In this document: in pieces, positions 1 through 7,610 of the stretch
Layout: each line of letters begins with the position of its first letter
Position numbering within the stretch: the first letter of the stretch is position 1
Program-made: the position numbers and the translations under genes
The notes under the pieces: model-generated
What the model was told of the DNA's origin: nothing
Database searches by the model: none
What the model saw: the letters and a program-made list of their open reading frames with translations, nothing else
Assembly: GCA_009699565.1 (NCBI GenBank)
Contig: WLNX01000005.1
Span: 1-21,848, forward strand
Length of the DNA: 21,848 nucleotides
Reading direction: 5' to 3'
Source: Actinomycetota bacterium
Lineage (GTDB): Bacteria; Actinomycetota; Thermoleophilia; Solirubrobacterales; Solirubrobacteraceae

Positions 1-1
1 A

Positions 2-1006
2 GCCGGCCAGTTCATCCTCGGACCCAACGTGGCTGCGTTTGAGGACGAGTTTGCCTCCGCAGTCGGCGCCCGTCACGCGGTCGGCGTCGCCAACGGCACC
101 GACGCGTTGACCATCGCCTTGAGGGCTCTCGGCGTCGGCCCCGGCGACGAGGTGGTTGTTCCTTCGTTCAGTTACTACGCGAGTGCTGAGGCAATCCCGC
201 CGACCGGAGCCACGCCGGTCTTCTGCGACGTCGACCCGCAGACCTATCTGGCCACGGCGGACAACGTCAAGGCCGTCATGACGCCGCGCACGAAGGCCGT
301 GATCGCCGTTCACCTGTTCGGCAACCTTGCCCCGGTTGCCGAGATCGAAGCGCTTGGAGTCCCCGTTGTCGAGGACGCCGCCCAAGCCGCCGGGTCGACC
401 GGCAGCGACGGCCGCCCCGGAGCGCTCGGGACGATTGCCGCTCACTCCTTTTACCCGTCAAAGAACCTCGGGGCCTTCGGCGACGGCGGAGCGGTCACGA
501 CCTCCGACGACGAGCTCGCCGACCGCGTCCGGATGCTGCGCTTCCACGGTTCACGCGACCGCGTCACCTACGACGAGGTCGGTTACAACTCGCGCCTCGA
601 CGAGATTCAGGCCGCGGTGCTGCGAATTGCACTGACCGCGCTGCCCAGATGGGCGGCCCACAGGGCGGCCGCCGGTGATCGCTACGAGGAGCTCGGACTC
701 GGTGAACTGGTGACGCTGCCGCAGGCCGTCGACGGGTCGGTCCCTGCCTGGCACCTTTACGTCGTCGCCACCGACCGCCCCGACGATTTGGCCGCCAAGC
801 TTGTCGCAGCTGGGATTGAGGCGCGCGGCTATTACCGGGTGCCGATCCACCTTCAGCCTTCGATGAGCAACTGGCGCCCCGCTGACGGCTCGCTTCCGGG
901 AACGGACGAGGCGGCCGCCCGTCATCTGGCGATCCCGATCAGCGCGACGATCACCGACCAGCAGTTGGCCGCCGTCGTCGATGCCGTCGGCGCCGCCCTT
1001 TCGTGA
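2..1006 (+). CDS. DegT/DnrJ/EryC1/StrS-family sugar aminotransferase, 5' end missing
   Basis: PLP-dependent aminotransferase of the DegT family, which converts a keto-sugar nucleotide to an amino-sugar nucleotide in the cytoplasm. The frame is open from base 2 and the first visible residues (AGQFILGPNVAAFEDEF) are the family's usual block about 35-40 residues from the N-terminus, so the real start lies upstream; the GTG at 29 is internal. The block SFYPSKNLGAFGDGG holds the PLP-binding lysine (codon 461-463). NGTDAL and VEDAAQAAG are further family blocks. Its stop overlaps the next gene, so the two are probably co-transcribed. With the dehydratase at 2078 it could make a 3- or 4-amino-deoxy sugar. 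The family call is firm; the substrate and regiochemistry cannot be read from the sequence. Confidence 0.93.
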   Translation, partial: AGQFILGPNVAAFEDEFASAVGARHAVGVANGTDALTIALRALGVGPGDEVVVPSFSYYASAEAIPPTGATPVFCDVDPQTYLATADNVKAVMTPRTKAVIAVHLFGNLAPVAEIEALGVPVVEDAAQAAGSTGSDGRPGALGTIAAHSFYPSKNLGAFGDGGAVTTSDDELADRVRMLRFHGSRDRVTYDEVGYNSRLDEIQAAVLRIALTALPRWAAHRAAAGDRYEELGLGELVTLPQAVDGSVPAWHLYVVATDRPDDLAAKLVAAGIEARGYYRVPIHLQPSMSNWRPADGSLPGTDEAAARHLAIPISATITDQQLAAVVDAVGAALS

Positions 1007-2028
1007 TGCGCGTCTGGGTCGACCTGACCAACTCGCCGCACGTTCTAGTGCTGCGTCCGGTGATAGAGAACCTTCGCGCGCAGGGTGCGGAGGTGGAAGT
1101 GACCGCCCGCGATTTTGCGCAGACGGTTGCGCTCTGCGAACTGCACGGAATCGACGCAACAGTGATCGGCCACCACCGTGGCGGCAAGCTGACCGCAAAG
1201 GCCAGAGGGTTGGTCGACCGTTCGATTGCGATGCGCAAGTGGGCCAAGGGGCGCAGCTTCGATCTGGCGATCGGTCACGGCTCGAACGACGTCAATGTTG
1301 CCGCCCGGCTGCTTTCGATACCCGCGGCGACGATGTTTGACTACGAGTGGGCGACGGTTCAGCACAACGTCAACTGCAGGCTCGCCCAGGCGGTTGTCGT
1401 ACCGCAGGCAATCCCGCCGGAGCGCCTGGACCGCTACGGAGCACGCGGCAAGCTGCGTCGCTACGAGGGCCTGAAGGAGGAGTACTACCTCGCCGACTTT
1501 GAACCCGACCCTTCGGTGCTCGGGGAACTTGGGCTGAGCGCCGCCGAGCCACTCGCCGTCGTCCGCACCCCGCCGGCGGTATCGCTCTACCACCGCTTTG
1601 AGAACAGCGCCTTCAGCGACGTGCTCGTCAAGCTTCGCGAGCAGGGCCAGGTAGTGGTCCTGCCAAGGACCGAAGAGCAGCGGATCGAACTCCAGCAGGC
1701 TGGAGGGTTTGTTATCCCCGAGCGGGCCGTCGACGGCCCCTCGCTGGTGGCGCTCGCCGACCTGGTGGTTAGCGCGGGCGGAACGATGAACCGCGAGGCG
1801 GTCGCGCTCGGGACGCCGGTGCTGACGACCTTCGAAGGAAAGATCGGCGCAGTTGACGAGGAGCTGATCCGCACGGGACGGATGGGTCGCCTTGAGGACC
1901 CCGACCAGGTTGAACTGGTGCGCCGCTCGCAGGCCGACGAGGCCGCCTCGAGCGCTTCGCGCGTACGACGGGATCCGCAGCTTCTGGTCGATCTGCTGCT
2001 CAGCGCCCGCAGCCCGCTTGCCAGCTGA
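1006..2028 (+). CDS. DUF354 family protein (GT-B glycosyltransferase/epimerase-like fold)
   Basis: A 340-residue protein of the DUF354 family. The N-terminal block MRVWVDLTNSPHVLVLRP and the late block SAGGTMNREAVALGTPVLT (around residues 257-275) are hallmarks of that family. The fold resembles GT-B enzymes such as UDP-GlcNAc 2-epimerase and MurG-type transferases, and the late block lies where those enzymes bind the sugar nucleotide. No specific reaction is established for the family. I chose ATG 1006, which overlaps the preceding TGA as TGATG; GTG at 1003 would add one residue. Coupling to a sugar aminotransferase and proximity to a nucleotide-sugar dehydratase suggest a role in glycan precursor synthesis or transfer, which is inference. 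No signal peptide or membrane segment is seen. Confidence 0.85.
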   Translation: MRVWVDLTNSPHVLVLRPVIENLRAQGAEVEVTARDFAQTVALCELHGIDATVIGHHRGGKLTAKARGLVDRSIAMRKWAKGRSFDLAIGHGSNDVNVAARLLSIPAATMFDYEWATVQHNVNCRLAQAVVVPQAIPPERLDRYGARGKLRRYEGLKEEYYLADFEPDPSVLGELGLSAAEPLAVVRTPPAVSLYHRFENSAFSDVLVKLREQGQVVVLPRTEEQRIELQQAGGFVIPERAVDGPSLVALADLVVSAGGTMNREAVALGTPVLTTFEGKIGAVDEELIRTGRMGRLEDPDQVELVRRSQADEAASSASRVRRDPQLLVDLLLSARSPLAS

Positions 2029-2062
2029 CTTGCGCGCCACTGGAGGGGAGCGCGCTTAGGGG

Positions 2063-2068
2063 TAGAAT
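2063..2068 (+). promoter_or_regulatory. Candidate -10 element for the dehydratase operon, probably leaderless
   Basis: The hexamer TAGAAT lies 9 nt before ATG 2078 in the 49-bp gap after the DUF354 gene. It matches TATAAT at 5 of 6 positions. A start site 7-10 nt downstream would fall at or next to the A of the ATG. No Shine-Dalgarno sequence is suitably placed (the nearest G-run is about 15 nt away) and no convincing -35 box is visible. The same geometry recurs at other unit starts in this window. Confidence 0.5.
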
Positions 2069-2077
2069 CCCGGACTG

Positions 2078-4051
2078 ATGCGCCGTCGCTTCAGCACGGC
2101 GGTATTTCCGCTCCATCGTCACACGATTGCTCAGCTTCTCGTTGATGGGGGACTTGCCGCTCTCGCTTACTTCCTTGCCTTCCGTTTGCGGTTTGATCAA
2201 GCCGCAGGCCCTCCGCCGCGATATGAGCGCCTCTTTGAAACGACCTTGCCTTGGGTCGTGGTTCTGGCGCTTCTGGTCTTCCTGCTGATGCGGACCGAGC
2301 AACGGCAGTGGCGCTACGCAACTCAAGGCGACTACCTCGGCGTGCTGCAGGCGGTGGCGCTGCTTACGATCGCGGTCGCGGGGCTGATCGCATTGACCCA
2401 CCCGGTCACCGTCAAGTCGGCGGGCGGGGATATCAACGTCCTCATTCCAACCGGCGTGCTCGCCTTCTTCTTCCTACTGATGCTGCTCTTCGTGGGCGGA
2501 GTCCGTTTTGTGGCAAGGACTATCCGCGAGCGTCCTATCCGGGGCTTTCGCGCCGACAAAGGAGCCCGCCGCGTATTGATCGTCGGCGCTGGCGACGGCG
2601 GCCGTCTGACGCTGCGCGAGATAGTCCGCAACCCGACGCTCGCGCTCAATCCCGTCGGCTTTGTTGACGACGACCCGCTCAAGGCCGGCCTCCGCGTTGA
2701 CGGAGTCAAGGTGCTTGGAGGGACCGACCAGCTCGGGCGCATCCTTGACGAGGCCGAGCCCGACGAGATCCTGATCGCAATCCCCTCCGCTCCGGGAACA
2801 CTCCGCGGGCGCGTCGTCAGAGCGGGCCGCGACCGTGGCATCGTGGTGCGCACGCTGCCGACCGTCTTCGAGCTGCTGCAGTCGGGATCGGGCCACGTTG
2901 TTCGTCAGGTCCGCGAGGTTCAGGTGGAGGACATCCTCGGCCGCGAGCCGGTGCGGATGGAACTCGATCGGGTCGGCAGCTACCTCTCCAAGGAGATCGT
3001 GCTGGTGACCGGCGCAGGCGGCTCGATCGGCGCCGAGCTATGCCGCCAGATCGCGCGCGTCGCCCCCCGCAAGCTCGTGATCCTCGACCACGCCGAAGAC
3101 AACCTCTTCGAGATTCAGCGCGAACTGGAGGAGGATCGCCACGTCCATCCCTCGGCGCTGAGCGCAGTGCTCGCCGACTGCAAGAGCGAAGAGCGGATGC
3201 GCGAAGTGTTCGAGCAGTACCGACCGACTTTCGTCTTCCACGCTGCCGCCTACAAGCATGTCGGGTTGATGGAGGGCAACCCGGTTGAGGCGGTCCGCAA
3301 CAACTCGGTCGCGACCAGGCTTGTCGCCGAACTGGCCGGAGAGTCGTCGGTCAAGAATTTCGTCCTTGTTTCTACTGACAAAGCCGTCATGCCGGCGACC
3401 GTGATGGGCGCTTCAAAGGCATTGGCCGAATACGCGGTCGAGGAGATGGGTGCGCGCTTCCCCCAGACCAATTACGCCTCGGTCCGCTTCGGCAACGTGC
3501 TCGGTTCGTCGGGTTCTGTTGTGCCGATCTTCCGCCGCCAGATTGCCCGCGGCGGCCCCGTGACCGTCACCGACGAGCGGATGACCCGCTACTTCATGAC
3601 TATCCCGGAAGCCGTCCAGCTGATCATCCGCTCTGGATCGCTTGGCGACGGCGGCGAGATCTTCGTCCTTGAGATGGGGGAACCCGTCTCGATCATTCAG
3701 CTTGCGCGCGACATGATCGAGCTGTCCGGACTGGAGCCCGACCGCGACATCGCGATCGAAGTGACCGGGCGCCGCCCCGGGGAGAAACTCCACGAGGAGC
3801 TGTTCAATCCGCACGAGCGCCCGCAGCCCACTCCCGCCGAGCGAATCATCCACGCTTCCCGGCCCGCCCGCGACAAGGTCGAAATCGCCGACTGGTTCGC
3901 TCAGATAGAGGAACTGACCCGAAGCGGCGACGCAGCGGCTTTGGCGGCCAAGGTCGCGGAATTTACTGCCGATACGGAGCCCGCAGGCGCCCTGATCGAA
4001 GGCTCGCAGAGCGATCCGGCTACTCCAGCGCCTAAGATCATCCGTGGATGA
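2078..4051 (+). CDS. Membrane-bound nucleotide-sugar 4,6-dehydratase (PglF/WbpM/CapD type)
   Basis: A 657-residue polysaccharide biosynthesis protein. Four membrane segments come first (about 15-38, 56-71, 88-106, 121-144). A first Rossmann-like domain follows, with VLIVGAGDGG at 166-175, then the catalytic SDR domain with NAD motif TGAGGSIG from T311. The active-site block is STDKAV (432-437) followed by MGASK (443-447). Met443 stands where short FlaA1-type enzymes and other SDRs carry the catalytic Tyr, as is known for the long PglF/WbpM subfamily. RPGEKLHEELF near the C-terminus is also typical. These enzymes convert UDP-GlcNAc, or a close relative, to the 4-keto-6-deoxy form, usually the step before an aminotransferase like the one at the window's start. 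Length matches the long family. First gene of a tight operon; its stop overlaps the next start by 4 nt. Confidence 0.93.
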   Translation: MRRRFSTAVFPLHRHTIAQLLVDGGLAALAYFLAFRLRFDQAAGPPPRYERLFETTLPWVVVLALLVFLLMRTEQRQWRYATQGDYLGVLQAVALLTIAVAGLIALTHPVTVKSAGGDINVLIPTGVLAFFFLLMLLFVGGVRFVARTIRERPIRGFRADKGARRVLIVGAGDGGRLTLREIVRNPTLALNPVGFVDDDPLKAGLRVDGVKVLGGTDQLGRILDEAEPDEILIAIPSAPGTLRGRVVRAGRDRGIVVRTLPTVFELLQSGSGHVVRQVREVQVEDILGREPVRMELDRVGSYLSKEIVLVTGAGGSIGAELCRQIARVAPRKLVILDHAEDNLFEIQRELEEDRHVHPSALSAVLADCKSEERMREVFEQYRPTFVFHAAAYKHVGLMEGNPVEAVRNNSVATRLVAELAGESSVKNFVLVSTDKAVMPATVMGASKALAEYAVEEMGARFPQTNYASVRFGNVLGSSGSVVPIFRRQIARGGPVTVTDERMTRYFMTIPEAVQLIIRSGSLGDGGEIFVLEMGEPVSIIQLARDMIELSGLEPDRDIAIEVTGRRPGEKLHEELFNPHERPQPTPAERIIHASRPARDKVEIADWFAQIEELTRSGDAAALAAKVAEFTADTEPAGALIEGSQSDPATPAPKIIRG

Positions 4052-5289
4052 CGCCGTCTCTCGCCGCTCTCTCAATCTCTAGCGGGGTTGACCACATTGG
4101 TGCCCTCGCGGGCCTCGCCTCAATAGTTGGAGTTGGCGTGCTCGCTGCGCTCTACGCAGCGCAGTCGCGTGAGGTAAAGAGGCTGCGTGATTGGGCGGGT
4201 CGGGCGCCCGAGCGCGACGCCGAGGCTGCGGAGAGGGTTATGGCCGACGCTTCGAAGCCTGCCCCGTCCACGCCTGCCGCCGCTGGAGCCGCAGCCGCTG
4301 CCACTCGCCCCCGGGCAGCAGTTACACCTGTTCCTGCCGCCAAGCCGCCCACCGGCGCAGTTCCGGGCGCGCCAGCCAAGAGCGCCACAGGTGCCATCCC
4401 TGGTGCGCCCAAGCAGGCAGCTCCGGGCGCTCCGCTCTCGTCGCCGGCCGCCGCGGGCGCAAAGCAGCCAACCGGCGCCATTCCCGGGGTCACGGCCCCT
4501 CCGGCAAAGCCTTCGCCTGACGCTGGAGCGCCCGGCGAAGCAGCTGCGTCAGCGCCAGCGCCCGGCACCCCCGCGGCTCCGCAGCCGCCCGCTCCACAGA
4601 AGCCCGCTGCGCCGGTTCCGCCTCCTGCGCCGCCGGTACCGGCCGCGTCAACGCCCGCAGCCGCCCGCACTGCGCCGCCCCCGGCGCGGGCGACTCCTCG
4701 CCCGCGCACCGTCGCCCCGGCCCGCGGCGCGACCGACGAGATCACATTGCCGCCGCAGCGGCCTCCGGCAGCGCGCGCCGAGACTGCGGTCAGTGATGAC
4801 GGAAACGAGGGCAGGCGCTCGCTGCTCCTCGTCATCATCGGAGGCCTTGCAATCGTTGTTATTGCCTTTGTGCTGATAACTCAAGTCTTTGGCGGCGGCT
4901 CCAGTCCAGCTCCAAAGCCGACCAGCATTGCCACTCCCACGACTACCGCCACCAGCACGGCGACAACCTCGACTCCGGCCGGAGTCGACCGGGCAGCGAC
5001 ACAGGTCGCGGTTCTAAACGGAACGACGGGAAGCGGCTTGGCGCGGACGGCCGCGGACAAGCTGCAGGCGGCCGGTTACACGAAGGTCGGACCGGTCACT
5101 ACCAGCCCGGATCAGACCGCGCAGACGACCACCGTCTACTACGACACCGGATCGCAGCCTGCAGCCGCCGACGTGGCAAAGACGCTCGGTCTCAGCTCAA
5201 CTGCGATCGCGCCGATGGATGCAAACATCCGGACTCTGGGACAGAACGCTTTGGTGGTTGTGGTGCTCGGCGCCGATCAGGCACAGTGA
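4048..5289 (+). CDS. Two-helix Ala/Pro-rich membrane protein with C-terminal LytR_C domain
   Basis: A 413-residue protein in three parts. Residues 17-38 form a membrane helix followed by a basic stretch (SREVKRLRDWAGR). Residues about 65-250 are a low-complexity Ala/Pro tract with three copies of TGA(I/V)PG starting at 102, 114 and 142. A second helix spans 258-281, just after two arginines, and a Thr-rich linker leads to a LytR_C-like domain at about 318-410 (QVAVLNGT, SGLARTAADKLQAAGY). By the positive-inside rule the Pro-rich tract is cytoplasmic and LytR_C is outside. LytR_C usually follows the LCP catalytic domain of enzymes that attach glycans to peptidoglycan; no LCP domain is present here. 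ATG 4048 overlaps the previous stop (ATGA), and the phosphatase follows after 6 nt. A role in glycan anchoring or complex assembly is inferred from context. Confidence 0.82.
   Translation: MTPSLAALSISSGVDHIGALAGLASIVGVGVLAALYAAQSREVKRLRDWAGRAPERDAEAAERVMADASKPAPSTPAAAGAAAAATRPRAAVTPVPAAKPPTGAVPGAPAKSATGAIPGAPKQAAPGAPLSSPAAAGAKQPTGAIPGVTAPPAKPSPDAGAPGEAAASAPAPGTPAAPQPPAPQKPAAPVPPPAPPVPAASTPAAARTAPPPARATPRPRTVAPARGATDEITLPPQRPPAARAETAVSDDGNEGRRSLLLVIIGGLAIVVIAFVLITQVFGGGSSPAPKPTSIATPTTTATSTATTSTPAGVDRAATQVAVLNGTTGSGLARTAADKLQAAGYTKVGPVTTSPDQTAQTTTVYYDTGSQPAAADVAKTLGLSSTAIAPMDANIRTLGQNALVVVVLGADQAQ
4351..4488 (+). repeat. Three degenerate TGA(I/V)PG-coding repeats in the Pro/Ala tract
   Basis: Codons for TGAVPG (4351-4368), TGAIPG (4387-4404) and TGAIPG (4471-4488) recur in frame, the first two followed by AP and then a lysine. 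The DNA copies differ at third positions, so the repeat is conserved as protein and not as a fresh DNA duplication. Confidence 0.7.
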
Positions 5290-5295
5290 GGCGCG

Positions 5296-5823
5296 ATGAT
5301 CTACCTCGCGCGGCACGGCCAGACCGCCTACAACGTGGAGGGTCGATTTCAGGGATGGGGTGATGTTCCGCTCGACTCGACGGGCCGCCGTCAGGCCGAG
5401 CAGCTGGCCAGCGCGGTATTGAAGCTTGCTCCCGAAGTTCTTGTCTCTAGCGACATCGCCCGCGCCGTCGAAACCGCAACCATCGTCGCCGAGGCGACCG
5501 GACTGGAGTTGCAGATCGACGCACGCTTCGCCGAGACCGAAACCGGCGACTGGACCGATCTCAGCTTCGAGGAAGTCGCAGCGGCAGACCCTGAGGGGTT
5601 CGCTTCCTTTGTGAGACTCGACGCCGGTTGGCGCTTTCCCGGCGGCGAGAGCTTCGCGCAGCAGTCCCGGCGCGTCCATGAGGGCCTCGCAGACTGGCGA
5701 ACCCGCTGCGCGGGCAGACTCGTGGTAGTCGTCTGCCACGGGAACGTGATCCGCCTTGTTCAGCGCGAAGCCGGCGTTGAGATGGCCGAGCGACCCGACA
5801 ACGGCACCCTCGTGGCACTGTGA
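5296..5823 (+). CDS. Histidine phosphatase superfamily protein (phosphoglycerate mutase-like)
   Basis: A 175-residue branch-1 histidine phosphatase. The phospho-acceptor motif RHGQT is at residues 6-10 (His7), the second catalytic His148 lies in CHGNVIRL, and Glu80 in ETETGDW is the expected proton donor. Cytosolic, with no signal peptide. It starts at ATG 5296 behind GAGG at 5288-5291 and 6 nt after the LytR_C gene; its stop overlaps the next start as GTGA. Family members range from phosphoglycerate mutases to sugar-phosphate and alpha-ribazole phosphatases. The short length favours a phosphatase over a mutase. In this operon a sugar-phosphate substrate is plausible but not shown. Confidence 0.9.
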   Translation: MIYLARHGQTAYNVEGRFQGWGDVPLDSTGRRQAEQLASAVLKLAPEVLVSSDIARAVETATIVAEATGLELQIDARFAETETGDWTDLSFEEVAAADPEGFASFVRLDAGWRFPGGESFAQQSRRVHEGLADWRTRCAGRLVVVVCHGNVIRLVQREAGVEMAERPDNGTLVAL

Positions 5824-7610
5824 CGCGCCTCGCGCAGATTGTCTTTGCATTGCTGGTCCTTGCAACCGGGGCGGCCTTCTTCGTGGCCCAGGAGCTCAAG
5901 ACCGCGCCACCGGTCCTGCTCTCCTTCCGCCTCACGGCGCCGGCGATCTCGCCCAACGGCGATGGCCGCTTTGACAGGCAGGAGGTCAGCTTTCGCCTGA
6001 AGCGCAGCGAACTGGTCGATGTCGCAGTGGTTGATGAGCGCGGCGACGAGGTTCGCGAACTTGCTTCCGGCATCACAGTTCCCGCCTACACGCGAATCGC
6101 GCCCGTCAGCTGGGACGGCCGGGCTGCCGACGGCACGATCGCGCCCGACGGCCGTTACCGCATCCGCGTGAGGCTCCGCAGAGAAGGCCGCAGCCTCGTT
6201 GTTCCGCAGTCGTTCCTCGTGGACGATACGCCGCCGAAGGTGACCGTCATCTCGATCGGCCCGAACGCGGGTCCCGGACCGGAGTTGCTTCCGCGCGCCG
6301 ACGGCGCCCCTGCCCGGATCCGGATCAACGCCGCCGCGCGCGACGGGCGCGTGCTGGTCTTCCGAACATGGCCGCAGCCGGCCCTTCAGGTTGCGACGCT
6401 GAAGATTGCCGAGGGCTCGTCCGCAACGACATGGGACGGCCGAGGCTCCGACGGCCGCCCGGTCGCGCCGGGCACTTACTTGGCCGTCGCTCAGCGCAGG
6501 GACGCCGCCGGAGTGCTTGGCAGTTCGGTCGCGCTTGACCGCGAGGGCCTGCCCGAGAGCGTCTACGGCCGCCGCCTTCCTGGCCGAGGCGGGATCACTG
6601 TCCGTCCGGTCGCGGCCCAGCCGCCGCTCGGCGCAACGAAGGCCAAGTCGGTCGCAACAGTCAATGTCGACGCCAACGGAAGCCGCTTCGCATGGTCGCT
6701 CGCCCGGGTTGGGGCGGGCGCCTCCAAGCGGGGATCAGGTAGGCGCTCGGCCGTTCGGGTTAAGCCTCCCGGCAAGGCCTCGCAGGTCTATCTCTTCACC
6801 GCCAAGAGGGGTGCTCTCAGGTCGTCGGTGCCGCTCGCAGTGGACGATGCCGCCAGTCACCCCGTTCTCGTGGTCCTGCCGCTGATGACTTGGCAGGGCC
6901 GCAATCCGGTTGACGACGATGGCGACGGCGAGCCGAATCTGCTCACGACCGGGGGGCCCGTCAATGCCGCGCGCGTACTGGGTACACCGCTGCCGCAGGG
7001 TTTTGGATCCCAGGAGAAACCGATACTTCGCTGGCTTGGTAGTGCCCGCAAGCGCTACGACGTGACAACCGACTACGCGCTGGCGACGGGGACCGGGCCG
7101 TCGCTGACCGGTCACAGCGGTGTTCTGCTGATCGGCGAGACGGTCTGGCTGCCGCCCGCGCTCTCGCGCCGCCTGCGCCGCTTCGTGACCAGCGGCGGGA
7201 CCGTCGTTGAGGCGGGAGTCGACTCGCTGCTGCGCGGCGTCACGCTGACGAAGCGCGGCCAGTTGACCGATCCGCTTCCCCCTGCCACAACCGACATCTT
7301 CTCGACGACGCTTGCAGGCCTTCAGAAGGGCAACTTCGAGGTGACTGCCGGAAAGGATTCGATCGGACTCTTCGAAGGAACCAGCGGCCTTTTCAGCAAT
7401 TACGACGCTATAGATGAAACGACCTCGGTTGGAAAGGGAAAGATCGTCTCTTCCGCCGTCGGCGGTGACGGTGAAATCGTGATCGTGGCTTTCCGTCTGG
7501 GCCGCGGACTCGTTATTCGCTACGGCCTGCCGCAGCTTCCGTCGCGAATCGAAACCGACTCCGACGTGAAGGGATTGATCGAGCGCTCATGGCAACTGCT
7601 CTCACGCTGA
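5820..7610 (+). CDS. Membrane-anchored exported protein: FlgD-type Ig repeats plus amidotransferase-like domain
   Basis: A 596-residue protein starting at GTG 5820 (GTGA overlap with the phosphatase). Residues about 5-24 form a signal or membrane anchor without a lipobox. ISPNGDGRFD (43-52) and two WDG-type repeats with W98 (WDGRAADGTIAPDGRY) and W205 (WDGRGSDGRPVAPGTY) match FlgD Ig-like/CHU_C-type extracellular modules. The second half opens with HPVLVVLPLMTWQGRNP and a DDDGDGEPN loop (365-373) that resembles a calcium-binding loop. GHSGVLLIGETVWLPPALSRRLRRFV and the following SGGTVVE resemble the class I amidotransferase-like domain of N,N-dimethylformamidase large subunits and ThuA-like proteins. 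I see no obvious Cys-His-Glu triad, so enzymatic activity is uncertain. Its place directly before the polymerase-like gene suggests a role outside the membrane in glycan handling. The specific function is unknown. Confidence 0.72.
   Translation: MTRLAQIVFALLVLATGAAFFVAQELKTAPPVLLSFRLTAPAISPNGDGRFDRQEVSFRLKRSELVDVAVVDERGDEVRELASGITVPAYTRIAPVSWDGRAADGTIAPDGRYRIRVRLRREGRSLVVPQSFLVDDTPPKVTVISIGPNAGPGPELLPRADGAPARIRINAAARDGRVLVFRTWPQPALQVATLKIAEGSSATTWDGRGSDGRPVAPGTYLAVAQRRDAAGVLGSSVALDREGLPESVYGRRLPGRGGITVRPVAAQPPLGATKAKSVATVNVDANGSRFAWSLARVGAGASKRGSGRRSAVRVKPPGKASQVYLFTAKRGALRSSVPLAVDDAASHPVLVVLPLMTWQGRNPVDDDGDGEPNLLTTGGPVNAARVLGTPLPQGFGSQEKPILRWLGSARKRYDVTTDYALATGTGPSLTGHSGVLLIGETVWLPPALSRRLRRFVTSGGTVVEAGVDSLLRGVTLTKRGQLTDPLPPATTDIFSTTLAGLQKGNFEVTAGKDSIGLFEGTSGLFSNYDAIDETTSVGKGKIVSSAVGGDGEIVIVAFRLGRGLVIRYGLPQLPSRIETDSDVKGLIERSWQLLSR

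Noticed and set aside
1045..2040. Long minus-strand open frame opposite the DUF354 gene
   Set aside because: Its protein has no recognisable motif and is Arg/Gly/Ala-rich as expected of the antisense of a high-GC gene; the + strand frame has clear family motifs.
4152..4876. Long open frames on both strands across the Ala/Pro-rich part of the LytR_C gene
   Set aside because: GCC/CCG-type codons leave few stops in any frame. The products are low-complexity Ala/Gly or Arg/Pro strings without domains.
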